Part shown: positions 44,164 through 56,619 of the stretch, piece after piece | How the letters are laid out: each line of letters opens with the position of its first letter | Position numbering within the stretch: the stretch's first letter is position 1 | The notes under the pieces: generated by a model | The model's input: the letters and a program-made list of their open reading frames with translations, nothing else | Database searches by the model: none | What the model was told of the DNA's origin: nothing | From: Planoprotostelium fungivorum | Taxonomy: Eukaryota > Evosea > Variosea > Cavosteliida > Cavosteliaceae | Reading direction: 5' to 3' | DNA: 64,000 bases | Assembly: GCA_003024175.1 (NCBI GenBank) | Contig: MDYQ01000362.1 | Location: 1 to 64,000 of the forward strand | Translations under genes and position numbers: made by a program

Positions 44164-46194
44164 ATGTTCTCTCAGTTGTTTCTTCTAAACCAAAGAGGAG
44201 ATGTCATACTATTCAAAGATTGTGAGATGAGCTTTTCGGATGACGATATCACACAATCTGACGATGTGAACAGATAGAGGCGATGTTCCCTCCAATATTG
44301 ACACGGCAGAAGTATTTTTCTCGGAGATCAATCGAAGAGTGAGTATTGTAAAGCGTCCCATCACATTAATGCGTCTCTCAAGTCACCACCGCCTCCATCT
44401 TTCTTTCAAATGAAGATCAAAGGAGCAGCGTTCCATTACGTATACGTATTGAAAGAAGGAATCTACACTGTACTGTTATGGACTCAAATAGCTGAAGAGG
44501 AGAGGATGACACCCTTCTCTTCCATCCAACTGATCAACAAGCTTCTCCTTCTACTAGAAAACTTCTGTGGCACCCTCTCTGAAGAGAATTTGAGGAAGAA
44601 CTTCTCCATGGCTTACCAGATCTTGGACGAAACCATCGTGAGATGTCTTTTCATTTGTTCTCGAGATCACGTGTTCTCGAAACGAGGAGGCGAGAAGGTT
44701 AAGACGGATAGGATTATGGCTATCCACAGACCACAGAAACGAATTCACTGATGGACGTCATCCTCGATAAGAATGCACACCCTCCATCATCCGATCTGAA
44801 ATCATCGGGTCTACTCAGTGCCTTAACAGTGATTGATTCAAACAAATGAAAAGACGTCCGAGGAGAGAACGCTGACACCATGGACAGGCGTGGGGTTCCA
44901 ACTCTGAGTCACACTCCGTACCGACCCATTCGGCCACCAGTGCGAGCCAAGGACAAGAGAGCTACACATCCCTGTTCAAGTCTTTCGTTGGTTCCTACAC
45001 CGGAGGGCTGTACAATGCCACGAACACCACAGAGGAAGGATCCATCTACGTCGACATCGTCGAGAAGATCAACGTCATCTTACGCGCAGACGTGAGCACC
45101 TGACACCATCCGATGTGACGTGAAGCAGGGAGAACCGTTTCATTCGAGTGTGACGGGCAGCATCGAGGTGAAGAACAAGATGAGAGCAGAAGAGAAGAAC
45201 AGAGACATGGTCGTCATCCTTCGCCCCATCCCCACAGTCGCTCACAAGAAGATCGTTCCCCTCGCAACTGATTCAAAGGTGGATGTACGATCACGTCGAG
45301 TAGTTGACACGGTAGCAGACTCTGTTGATGGACGATGTCATCTTCCATCGCTGTGCGTTGATACCCAGCGTCAATTCTCGACCACTGAAAGAAGAGCTTC
45401 CCCTTGATTTCAAGCCACCGGCAGGGCCCTTCACTCTATTACATTACAGGGTGAGTTTATGTCATCGTGTGACACATCGATGTGTACGTGTCCTGATCGA
45501 TGTGTTGACGAGGGGATCAGGCCAGTCAGAGCGTAGAGGGTGATCGACCCGTAGCTGTGCCCTTCATCATCAAGAACGAGATCACAGTCATGTCAGAGAA
45601 CCGAGTGGACATATCCATCAAGGTGAATCACTATCACGAATCGTCTGATGGAATCAGATCGAATGCCTGTTACCAACAGACAAACAAGCCCACTCGGTCA
45701 AAATCCAAGTTCCAGTACCAAAGAGCCATCACATCAACAGTGTGTCGTGCCAGACCATGGACAGAGAGGGGACCACCTTGGGTACCGTCCAATACTCGCA
45801 AGAGACGAACCAAGTCACGTGGAACTTTCCAAAGTTTTACGGTGGGATGAAACAACACCTGAGGATCAAGGTGTGTCCTCGTTTTGGATGTTGGTTGAGA
45901 TATCGACCGTTGACAGTGTTTCACGAGTGTGGGACAATCAAAGAACATCAGATCACAGATCGTAGGCTCAGTCAGGTGAGAAAGTTTGAAAGAGTAGAAG
46001 ATGATGACGAAAACAGCGTTCACTTTGAGATTCCCATGTGGACTTCAACTGGATTACGCATCAAGTGAGTGGAAGGAGAGAGAAGGTGAATGACGGAGAA
46101 CAGGAGCTTGAATACGATCCACGGTCACAACGAACCGACGAGATGGATTCGTTACATCACGCAATCTGATTCTTATCAAGCGAGGTTGGGATAG
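44164..46194 (+). CDS. AP4M1: AP-4 complex mu subunit (medium chain)
   Basis: Cargo-binding medium subunit of the AP-4 coat at the trans-Golgi. ATG 44164 gives MFSQLFLLNQRGDVILFKD, joining across an intron to YRGDVPSNIDTAEVFFSEIN, the longin-domain start typical of AP-4 mu. Then come KEGIYTVLLWTQ, SEENLRKNFSMAYQILDETI and DYGYPQTTETNSLM. The mu-homology domain includes EEGSIYVDIVEKINVILRAD and GSIEVKNKM, then DDVIFHRC, KPPAGPFTLLHYR and the closing FEIPMWTSTGLRIK with RWIRYITQSDSYQARLG, stop 46192-46194. At least eight short introns. The DYGYPQTT and C-terminal sequences favour AP-4 over AP-1/2/3, but this is judged by eye. Confidence 0.82.
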
Positions 46195-46456
46195 TCATCC
46201 ACTCGAAAGGGCCAAGGGGACCACAGAACATTCGAAAAGGCTAATGGTAGTGTCAAGAGATCACAAGAGGATCAGAAAGCAGAACAGAGGAACGAGATCA
46301 ATTGACTTTCTGAAGAATAGATGACAATGTCTATATCATGTACAATTCTTCTTGGTTTCATTTAATCGTCTTCTTCCTTCCTCTTCTTTGGCTTGGGATG
46401 TCCTCCATTCTTCTTTCTCTGCCTCACAATTAATATTTTACTGAATGAGGATGGTA

Positions 46457-48213
46457 CTACTTCACCTTTCCAGACATGGTCAGAGCATCTAAGAAGTCAC
46501 CCCCGTCACCATCCTCTTCATCTTCATCCCCCAAGTTCTATTTCGATCTTCAGCCACAATATCGATTACCTTCACACCTTCTTTCTGTCCTTCAACAGTT
46601 GGACTTGATACTCTTTCGCTTGGATCTGATTCTGAAGGGATAAGGTCATCACGATGTCTTGTCTGATCTGATTGAAGACTCTGCTGATCTCTGTGCAGAT
46701 GTTATCGTTGGATTCATGGACGATAGACATACCTGCAGTGGGCATAGGTCGAGTGCCCACACCCAATTGTGTCAAGATCTCATCTACCTTAGCTCCCATC
46801 TTATTGCTGACAGGTAACACTGTCAATATCTGCATCTCTCGTTCATCAAGTGATTGTAGATGATGGGTTGACGATCACGATGTGGTTCGATGGATGTTGT
46901 AGATGAAGAGTGGATTCTCACGGTAGAGCTACGGGCATATACACCAGACTGTTTCTCTCTTCGACTGAATGACTTTGCAAAATTGGCCATGCTCTCTGCA
47001 GAATCCACTTCGTTCTCCACTTCCTCGACAACTTCTTGCTTGTTTGCGGTAGCCCTCTTTGGTGGCTATCCATTCACTCAATTTCGTATTCTCTCCTTCA
47101 CTCACCCTCTTTTGTTTCTTGTCCACAGCCGCAATGTTCTCCTTCGACACGTGTTTCTTAAGGGACTGCATCGTCTCAGCTTCGACTCTCCACAATGTCC
47201 ACGATCCATGTGTGACGATCATTCACTCACACTCTCGATTCTCTTGATGTGAGCAGCCAACGTCTTCTCCTCTTCGACTTGTTCGGGTGTTCGATTGTAC
47301 AGTTTCTCGTACTGTGCTTTCCTCTCGATTTCGTGATCCTTCTCGTTTCAACGAAGGAACGTCGTACGATTTACCTTCTTGAAGACAAAGAGCTGCAGGG
47401 GATGAGCTGAACCATCTTCCATAGTTATGTTCGACTGCTCGAGTAGCGTTCGAGAGACAGAATAGTATCTCTCTTTCAGGTCTTCCATCGTCTTCGTTGC
47501 ATCCGAGAAACTATTCGAGTGAGTGATGAAGGAGGAGGATGATCACCGGTCCACGATGACTGGCCATCGTAAATCGAAACGTTTACACAGAGACCATAGC
47601 TCGTCTGTCAACTCTTTCGTCCATCCTTCTGATTCTATCGCACGTCTCAGACTCAGAGTTTAACGTTTGAATGATGTGGGAATAAGAAGAGACACACCTA
47701 GATAGTTTTTGTATGATTCCTCATCGTAATCGAACATCGTGATCTTCTTATTGAAACGTGCGTAGTAGTAGTCTGTGAGGGTCAAGAGAGCTCATGCACA
47801 GACCGTTACCATCATCAGCGTCTTCTTCTTTGATCCAATGGTACAAGACTAATCCATCCGTTCGTGCTGGATTACGGAAGGCACGCCAGATCCTACCGTT
47901 TCATCATTCGTCTGTCGAAACAAAGGAACTCACCAGGGAGAGACTTTCTGCGACGTCAATTTTCTCGTCTGTTTGATTCCAGCCAACAGATCGGGAGCTG
48001 ATGTAGGTGCAATCGAGATACCGTCGACGATGATGGTCCCAGCGGGTGTTTCTGATGTACGTCATACAAGATCATTATCGATCGATGTGTTAGCCCACCT
48101 TTCTTCTTCTTCGGTTTCTTGGGTGCTTTGGGTGACATGATCTCCTCTAAAGTGGCTGGTGCTTTAGACTTCGTGTCGGCCATGCCGAGAATGTCCATAA
48201 CATCATCGCTCAT
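46457..48213 (-). CDS. DMAP1: DNA methyltransferase 1-associated protein 1 / SWC4
   Basis: Shared subunit of the NuA4 (TIP60) acetyltransferase and SWR1/SRCAP remodelling complexes in the nucleus. ATG 48211-48213 opens MSDDVMDILGMADTKSKAPA and a Lys-rich stretch (PKAPKKPKKKKG). Later exons give NPARTDGLVLYHWIKEEDAD, then the SANT domain (GWTKELTDELWSLCKRFDLR) and LYNRTPEQVEEEKTLAAHIK. The C-terminal DMAP-binding helices read EILTQLGVGTRPMPT...ISRVFNQIRQDI. A further exon (NLGDEDEEDGDGGDFLDAL) is reached by splicing at about 46574-46534 and gives a stop at 46457-46459; reading through instead stops at 46572. It shares a 104-bp divergent promoter with TAF10. Confidence 0.88.
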
Positions 48214-48317
48214 GTCTCGTTCTTTCAACCGCTGTTGTTCATCAGATGAGGTCTCGACCAACCATTGTAGATTCATCATTAATTTTGGGTTTTACAGAAT
48301 CAGATCAACGGCATCTG
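48214..48317. promoter_or_regulatory. 104-bp bidirectional promoter, DMAP1 / TAF10
   Basis: Only 104 bp separate the start codons of DMAP1 (-) and TAF10 (+), so both transcripts must start within or near this stretch. No TATA box recognised. Confidence 0.6.
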
Positions 48318-48808
48318 ATGACCAGCATAGAGAGCAACAAAGAGGAGAAAGAGAACTTTCTGGCATCTCTCGGTGAATTCATCCCAACGGTACGACCGTA
48401 CTCACATCAGAATCTCTCTGAATCGCGCAGATTCCAGATGAAGTGACGAAATATTATCTCGAAAAGACAGGATTTCAATGTCCAGATGTTAGAGTGTGAG
48501 TGATTGAAGCGTGCACGATCAATCTCACTCCTATCAGACAACGATTGATCAGCATCGCCGCACAGAAATTTGTTACGGAGATGATTCACCAATCGCTTCA
48601 ACATGCAAAATTAAGACAGTCTGCTCAGAAAGGAAAGAAGGTGAACTCTCGAAACGAATACTTCTGAACTTGTGCGAAGGAGAAGAAATTAGTCTTCAAG
48701 ATGGAAGACCTGATCTTTGCACTGAAGGAATACGGGATAGTCATGAAGAAGCCTCAGTATTTCCCAGAGAAGGAAGAAAGTGAATCATCAAAGAGTGGCC
48801 CGAGTTAA
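48318..48808 (+). CDS. TAF10: Transcription initiation factor TFIID subunit 10
   Basis: Histone-fold subunit of TFIID and SAGA. ATG 48318 opens MTSIESNKEEKENFLASLGE. After an intron, IPDEVTKYYLEKTGFQCPDV matches the family's start. The next exon, RLISIAAQKFVTEMIHQSLQ, carries the histone-fold helix, and the last reads MEDLIFALKEYGIVMKKPQY, as in animal and yeast TAF10. The final intron ends TTCAAG just before ATGGAAGAC. Stop 48806-48808, about 115 aa, so this is nearly the bare conserved domain. Divergent from DMAP1, so the two chromatin/transcription genes may be co-regulated. Confidence 0.92.
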
Positions 48809-48922
48809 TTCTCTCTTTGTCGACAGATGAGAGAGAAGAGAAGATGATAAAGTTCTGTAACACCTCTTTGCACCGTTACGCACGAGCATCAGTCGGAAGT
48901 ATATTCACGTTACCTTAGTCGC

Positions 48923-49447
48923 ATGTTTGAATGTACATGTGTGATTGTCATAGAGATTATATATGATGGGTCACGTGAGTACCTACGAGACGCGTACGTC
49001 AAGATATGGAGGTGTGTCTGCGCACAGCTGTCCACAACCATTCATCCTCACAGATTGTCGCTGGATGTGCTCATAAAAGTGAGGCTGACTGTCGATTGCC
49101 CTATCAGGTGTGTGAACGATCGATCTGTGAGTGATCTTCACTCGTGGATCATATACCGGATGCTTCTCGGACACCAAGCGGATATCAATGTGGGTGATCA
49201 AACGTACACGGCAGATGACAATTTGGACGTTGTCCGCCTGCGAGATTCGGGCAACAATCTATATCGAAATACCTCGGTACTTCTCTCTAGAATGATCATA
49301 GGTACCAGTCCTGCTCACATACAGCACGACCATACCTACGACGTAAGTATGACCCTTCACGATGAAGAGTCGTTTGAAGAGATCTTAATCATGGATACTA
49401 CTACCCAAAGATCTGTTCGATCTGCAACCCCTTTCTTCCGGAGCTGA
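48923..49447 (+). CDS. Hypothetical ORF, partly duplicated at 53.5 kb
   Basis: Open for 174 codons. The part YTADDNLDVVRLRDSGNNLY is repeated, inverted, near 53.5 kb as YTADDNLDDVHLRDSSNNLY. Several of the base differences are silent in this frame, which hints at selection on the protein. The other strand is also open over part of it. No family, no signal peptide and no clear start context. Confidence 0.33.
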   Translation: MFECTCVIVIEIIYDGSREYLRDAYVKIWRCVCAQLSTTIHPHRLSLDVLIKVRLTVDCPIRCVNDRSVSDLHSWIIYRMLLGHQADINVGDQTYTADDNLDVVRLRDSGNNLYRNTSVLLSRMIIGTSPAHIQHDHTYDVSMTLHDEESFEEILIMDTTTQRSVRSATPFFRS

Positions 49448-49797
49448 ACTGAAACACAACTCAACCAAAGCGGAACGTTTGCAATTTCACTCATGAGCCG
49501 ATCTCTCACTCATCGGCTCACACTTTGTCGATATGGAAGACGGATCTTTAGCTCAAAATGCCAAATTTTCAGGTTGCAGACGATGCAAGCTCTGTCGCAG
49601 CGCTGCGAAGGTTTCCCGCCATATCAATTTGATGCCGTCACCGAAGGCAACGACAGATGTGTCTCTGGAGTGTGCAATTTTGTCTACGAAGACTTTGACA
49701 CTGACGTCCAATTTTCGCGAAACGTCAAGAACATTTCTTTGTCCAGACAGAAAGAACAAATAAGGAAAGCAGAAAGAAAAAAAGCGCACAAGAGAAG

Positions 49798-51551
49798 ATG
49801 CGAGCCATCCTCCTTCTTCTGCTCGCTTTGTCCTGCCTGGCCAGCGCCAAGTCTTTGAACGTCACCCTTCAGGACTATACTGTCACAGACGACAACAGTC
49901 TTCTGTGTGGAACTGATCTCAGCAACACCTTGGTCGTCTTCTCAGCTACAAATGACCTTGTCGTTCAGAACCTCACGACTGGCGCCTCTTCGTCCAGCAT
50001 CTCGGGAGACGGGCAGTGGATTGTAGTCATTCAAAATGAGACCATGACCATCTACATCCGCAAAGCACAAAGCTGGAGCATCTTCGTAAGTTTTCCTCTT
50101 CCACTTTTTCCAACTATACTTTAGACTTCTGTACCTATACCCTTCAATCAGACGTCCCTCTCCTCTCTGTTCTTTGACACGACCGGCTCTCGTCTGATCT
50201 TGGTCACTGACGACGAGACGTATTTCTATTCCAAGTCTTCTACATCGAAAGACTACACCTCCTGGTCACAGTTGGTCCAGTCAGATAGTAGACAGGTCTC
50301 TTTCAGTAAAGACCTCAGCACTGCATTCGAGAAGATTAACTCTTCTCTCCTTGTGTCCACCGTCGACTGGACCAACAAGAAGATGAACGAGTCGGTGGGC
50401 ATCTCACTATGGAAATGTCTCATCTTCCTCAGACAAAAATTGCCGATTTAGACCAGGGAGGATATTTCGTGGCCGTCAATTCAGCTGGAACCGCCTTCGT
50501 CTATGGAGATTCTAACAATCGCCTCTATAGAAAGAGGTCAGATGAGATACATACCCACTCAATCCTCATTGTCTTGCAGTTCAGGTGGTTGGATCGCACA
50601 GGACGTGGGAGACTTTTATGACATTTGTGGTTTCTCTGGTGATGATCAGTTCCTCTTCCGTATTACAAATCGAGGAGAACTATCCAGGTATCTCGTTGGT
50701 GACGTGACGAGAGCTCAATTACCCCGGCAAGTGTGAGTGACCATCACCTTCCCCTCTCTCAACAATTCAGTTTATCATCGAACGGTGAAGACCAAGGCTG
50801 GTACGTACATCCCAACTATGATGGAAGTCAAGTCATCTACGACACTCAAGTGATCAATCAATCCAACGCAATCAGCCCCATCCAGCTCACCATCCCATCC
50901 ACGCTCCACCAGGCCGGACAGATCTGCCAGAACGACACTTGGTGTCAGTCTGATCTCAGGTGTGGCCCCGGTCACTACTGCCACCAACCGAACCGCACGG
51001 CTCAGCCAGACTCTTACACGGCGTATTTCAAGGACTTATGGCATCCAAGCGGCGACGGTGAGGTCCTCCTCACCTTCATGTGGTAACGAAGATCAGTGGT
51101 GCTCCAATTCAAATTTCCAGCTCTAGTGACCTGCAACGTTGCAGGCTCGACTCCTGTTGGAGTTGAAGCGGCAGCTCACAACGCGTACAACAACACAAAG
51201 TTGCAAGTGGTGTATCACAACTCGACCGGCCTCTCACGAATGGTGGATGCAGGGTACCTCAAAGTGGGCCTGAACTCTCTTCGCGTGGAGCCGCTGGAAA
51301 TGGAGAACAGGACGGTCGAGTTCTGGCTGAGTTGCGTGTGCGTCGATGACTACGCGTCATCTGCACCCACCATCTTTAGTCTCGAAATACCTGTGGCCAC
51401 GAGCAGCACCCAAAGCGGCACCCAAAGCAGCACCCAAAGTAGCACCCAAAGCGATATCTATACCGCACAGCCGACCCATTTGGACAGTCCAGCCGCTGTC
51501 ATCGGCATCACAACAACACTGGTCGCCTGTCTGTCGATGATGATGATGTGA
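49798..51551 (+). CDS. Secreted/GPI-anchored surface protein, beta-propeller-like
   Basis: ATG 49798 opens a strong signal peptide (MRAILLLLLALSCLASAKS). The ectodomain has repeated short blocks such as SISGDGQWIVVIQNETMTIY, FVAVNSAGTAFVYGDSNNRL and CGFSGDDQFLFRITNRGELS, which look like blades of a propeller, and many N-glycosylation sites (NVT, NLT, NET, NST). A Cys-rich module (CQNDTWCQSDLRCGPGHYC) follows. The end is a Ser/Thr/Gln stalk (STQSGTQSSTQSSTQS) and a hydrophobic tail (AAVIGITTTLVACLSMMMM), typical of a GPI-anchor signal. At least five short introns. The function may be adhesion or sensing; that is inference. Confidence 0.68.
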
Positions 51552-51828
51552 GAATGCAGGATACTCGGTGGAATAAAAGAGCTGCATACAATGAATTTCT
51601 GTTCGCTTGTTGGCTACGTCGTCTCTACTCCCTTTGACCTCCAGCATTTTCGCGTCGATTCCTGAACGTTACGGCCACATATAACGCGGCCGTAGAAGCG
51701 GCAGCCGTGTCTTACCTCTTCCTCCTCTGCGGGAAATTGGGATGATTGAAATAAATTCATTCCAATCCATCGCATCGACGATCATAACGAACAATGAAAC
51801 CGTAAACACCACTACTAATGCGGCACGT

Positions 51829-52420
51829 ATGGATACAGAGACTCTTATCAGAACAAGTAGAAACATCTACCCTCTGAAAAGATGTAGAAGGTGGATTCTA
51901 ACGTGAAATGAATGACGAACGATTTTGATCCCTCACAGCGAGAATCTAGAGAAGAGCGCGGTGCGTCTATTGGCAGAACTCTATGGCAACGTTGAATCCC
52001 ACGTCAGTGAATCGTATGCCTGTCTGATGAACGCGAGGAGTGAGATCTTACGTCACCTAAAGACATTCCAGACAAGGGTGAGGTATCGTTCGAAGCTGAA
52101 CAACACATCAATAATAAGACGAGGAACACGAATGAGGTGGCGACGGGCTCAGAGGTACATTGACCTCGGTTGGGAGAATTGGATCCATATGTACAACCAG
52201 GAAAGTCCACAATAAGAGGATCTCGTCGAGGGATGACACCATCAGGCCTCATCTAAACAGAAGGAGACCTCCGTTCATCTCATCCATAGGTCTTCGAAGC
52301 CCTGTCATCTTTCCATCGGTTACAAGAGTGAAGGGAGATGCTGTTGCTGTGACGCTTGCTCACATCCCGCTGTTGGACATCTTGCAGATCTCTCTCCCTA
52401 TATCCTCGAACAAACTGTAG
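51829..52420 (+). CDS. Borealin-like chromosomal passenger complex subunit (candidate)
   Basis: ATG 51829-51831 opens MDTETLIRTSRNIYPLKRCR. Across one short intron it joins in phase to SENLEKSAVRLLAELYGNVE, a long helix like the Survivin/INCENP-binding helix of Borealin. A second intron (donor GTGAGGTATC) leads in phase to GTLTSVGRIGSICTTRK, a basic linker, GLRSPVIFP and VKGDAVAVTLAHIPL, ending at TAG 52418-52420. The order helix, basic linker, G-LR-[TS]P motif and small C-terminal beta domain is that of Borealin, and the length (about 155 aa) is short but possible. There is no strong signature, so this is a structural analogy. Confidence 0.42.
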
Positions 52421-53202
52421 TGGCTGAGAAACTCTACAGAACGATGGAACTGTCATTCTCTATAAACCTAGGGGGAATACACAGGCACTCGAGGATAAAT
52501 CTCTGTCTTCAAGTTCCGCACAGCAACTCGTGCAGACACGACGTGGATCCTAATCGACACGCACTCGCGCCCAGATGCAGGAGATCACGCCGTCGAGAAT
52601 ACATCCGTTGTAGACGTCGTCCGTCCAGCACAGGCGCCAAACATGGCACCTTCTGCCGTCGCTCAGCCTCCTATCATCCTCACCGAGTAGGCTCACACAT
52701 GATGCCTCTTCTGAATGCTTCCAGGAAGGATCTCCTGCTGCAGAGGCAGGTGGGCAATATACTTGCCTTGTCACGTGGCACAGTGCGTTCAGAGGACTTG
52801 TCTGATGTCGATCGTCAAGAGATAGAGAATAGGAGCTCTTATCGAAGCAGCCGCGTCGTGAGCCATTCCATTTTTGCCTCTTCTGCAGTCTAACTCGACT
52901 CAGTTCTCAGGCGTAAGGCGAAACAAGGACACGACCACAAGTCTTTCAATAAATCACATTCACGCATCTTCTCTGTTTTATACAAAGACTTCTCATACAC
53001 TTCAGTTCCTCATACTCGTTTATCATGCCCCATGCATAGTTCCTGACATTCACATCTCGTGATGAACATCACTTCCAGACGTCGATAAAGGGATTGCATC
53101 GAGTGCATCACAATTACACCTCCTATCAACACTTTATAGATCGTTACACTATCAGCAGAAATCTACATTCTATATCTACTTGTTGAGGCCTTTCCTGGTC
53201 AT
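52421..53202. other. Weakly coding stretch, no recognised gene
   Basis: Several frames are partly open. One reads VFKFRTATRADTTWILIDTH and onward to a TAG at about 52690; another is open over 52420-52893. I could not join them. From about 52900 nothing is seen until the scrambled duplication at 53.2 kb. Confidence 0.3.
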
Positions 53203-53728
53203 GTCACGTCACCAACAAGATACCTGGATAGTTCTCCTCGATTTGTAATACGGAAGAGGAACTGATCATCACCAGAGAAACCACAAATGTCATAAAAGTC
53301 TCCCACCCGCTGTCAAGGTGCGTGAAATTGTCTCGTTGTAGTTCGACGTATCCGCTCTGATGTCACGTGCTCACGTAACGACAGCCCCTGCACAAGAGAA
53401 GATGCGAGCCATCCTCCTCTCTCTGCTCGCTTTGTCATGCCTGGCCAGCGAAAATTGGACGTCAGTGTTGTAAGTGTCCTTCATGAGAGAAGTGCCGGGA
53501 TGTTTCGATAGAGGTTGTTGCTCGAATCTCGCAGGTGGACGTCGTCCAAATTGTCATCTGCGGTGTACGTTTGATCACCCACATTGATACCCGCTTGGTG
53601 TCCGAGAAGCATCCGGTATATGATCCACGAGTGAAGATCACTCACAGATCGATCGTTCACACACCTGATAGGGCAATCGACAGTCAGCCTCACTTTTATG
53701 AGCACATCCAGCGACAATCTGTGAGGAT
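53203..53728. repeat. Scrambled duplicate of pieces from 49.0-50.7 kb
   Basis: 53203-53306 is an inverted copy of about 50605-50708 (inside the surface-protein gene). 53390-53452 is a direct copy of 49786-49849, including that gene's start codon and signal-peptide region. About 53452-53470 is an inverted copy of about 49699-49716. 53488-53728 is an inverted copy of 49044-49288. The copies are about 85-95% alike by eye and are not expected to make a whole gene. Confidence 0.85.
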
Positions 53729-53855
53729 AAATGGTTCCTGGAAAAAATGAATTAAATGATATCTAGTGGCTTTTATTGTGATCGAAGAACATCACATCAG
53801 ATCGCAACTTTTTCTTGTTGTACACGAAACACCTTCTATAGATCATCCAAGAGAA

Positions 53856-54865
<1,010 letters not shown>

Positions 54866-54948
54866 ATGCATCATCGTTTGATGGTTCGATTCATCTCATC
54901 TTGAAGTGGTAGACGTGGGCGGGCCATTCATCGTCGGTCTTGTGGTGT

Positions 54949-55232
54949 TCATTTATCTCCTTCTTTCCCTGTCTGAGCTTGCTGACTCAGAGTGGCTTGT
55001 CTCTGCATCTCCTCCATCTTGAGCAGAGTTGGCGATTTGATGGCCATGATCTTCGGCTTGCACACGATCTCATTCAACGTTTGTATCTGTCTCTCGTCGG
55101 AGATGTCTCTTATCACCTCCCACCTCTGAATACAGGATACCCTGTTTGGCCAATACCTCTGTGAGAGGCTAATGAAGGTTTAATAGAGAAAATCGAAGCT
55201 GTCGAGGTCACCTGTTGCTTCTCTTCCGTCAT
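54949..55232 (-). CDS. Small hypothetical protein, about 76 aa
   Basis: ATG 55230-55232 opens MTEEKQQ. An intron with GTGACC donor and CTCACAG acceptor joins in phase to RYWPNRVSCIQRWEVIRDIS, then LNEIVCKPKIMAIKSPTLLK and MEEMQRQATLSQQA, with stop at 54949-54951. It is hydrophilic and helical. Another frame after the acceptor (EVLAKQGILYSE) is also plausible, so the middle is uncertain. No family recognised. Convergent with METTL1. Confidence 0.42.
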
Positions 55233-55292
55233 GTGGTTAAAAGTGCCACATCGGAACAATCTGCATCACATCACATACAACACTCTGAGGAC

Positions 55293-56442
55293 ATGGGGAC
55301 GTTCCTCGATAACAAAGTCCCCGGGACGAATCTAACGGGTCTCCAATTCGTCATTGGAGGTGGCGTGATATTAGCTGGGGTAAGATCTCCTCAGAGATGA
55401 TATCTGAACAGACGAACAGATCATCACGGCCCTCTTTCTTATACAGTATCGAATTCGTTCGGCTCGCTCTCGAGCGAAAAACATCCCTCGAAAAGTCATG
55501 CCATTCTTACGACCTGGAGATCTTTCTACGGTGATCAGGATTCTCTGTCGAACCGTGCATCTAATCACATCATTTCGTATCGTTCACTTGTCAGACATCA
55601 CATTTCACCGTTCTGACGCAGAACACAGGGACAAAGGAACTACATCATCAACGAATTGGCGAGATCTGATGAGACGCACATTGGTAGGAACCACTGGAAC
55701 GATGTTTCAGAAGGACTAACTTCTCTTTAGAACCTCAGCTGAACGTCGCGGATCACATGGGATTTGGAAGAGATGAAGAGGATCAAAAGGTGATGCACTT
55801 CAAGACCACCATTGCCACATCCATCTGGGTGTTAGGTGAGCTAATCCCTCAATCCAATACCCCACATCGACTGAAGATGACTCCCAACAGAGAAAGCGGT
55901 GGCCCATCTCAATCCCATCCTGCGTCAGAGACCCGTGCTGACCGTGAGAGAGCTATTTCTGCAGGACAACAACCCCAAGTTAGACCGAGAGCTGTGTCGC
56001 TACTACATCGAAACGTACGAGAGGGCCAGGTTCTCGAAAGATGAATTCTCTCTCGGTGAATACCAGACTTTTGTCACGAGGTGAGCATGACAATGAGACG
56101 ACTCTGACTCGTGGAGGTTCCAAACGATTCTAAACGCTTTCGTGGTGGCCAGTCGACGCAGGGTGAGAGGGAAGAGAGTGAGGTGGAGCTGATGTGACGC
56201 AGGGAGAAGAGCCCATCAACATGAGCGATCTGGAGAAGAGGGTGAGCCACACAGAAGAAGACAAAGTCTCATGCAAACAGTTGTCTGCCTCGGGGGGTGT
56301 CGATCGAACGGATATGGAGATGAAGAACGTAACGAGTCCCCACTCGGAGGACGTTGTTGGTGGGGGTGACATTCGAGAGGTCAACATCAAGCTGAGAAAG
56401 ATGATGCGAGACACGCAACAGAAGGTGAAGATCACATCGTGA
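55293..56442 (+). CDS. NICE-3 / C1orf43-family membrane protein
   Basis: ATG 55293 opens MGTFLDNKVPGTNLTGLQFV followed by one TM segment (GGGVILAG|IITALFLIQYR, split by an intron). Basic residues come next (RIRSARSRAKNIPRKV), so the protein is a type III single-pass one with a cytosolic body. Later exons give VADHMGFG, TIATSIWVLEKAVAHLNPIL and DRELCRYYIETYERARFSKD with FSLGEYQTFVTRF. These match, in order, the middle and Y-E-x-A-R-[YF] / F-x-x-x-EY blocks of human C1orf43 (PF07406). The tail is polar and ends at TGA 56440-56442. The cellular role is poorly known in the family (Golgi/phagocytosis-linked in mammals). Confidence 0.65.
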
Positions 56443-56619
56443 GAGGAACAAACTGAGGAAGGAAAGAGGGCGAGAGGGGAAGAGACGAAGAGGATGGAAG
56501 AATAAAAGGAGATAAAAGGAAGATGAGGCAGTAGCAGCGTACCGGTTTATGAATTGGGTATGGATTAGTTCCTCTCCGATTTACCGCTCCACTGTGTGTA
56601 GAGCAATAAAATGGTTCAA

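Noticed and set aside
51357-51866. Minus-strand frames with a possible small TM protein (MFLLVLIRVSVSIRAALVVV)
   Set aside because: They overlap the surface-protein 3' end and the first exon of the Borealin-like gene, and the follow-on exon is ambiguous. Not supported enough to list.
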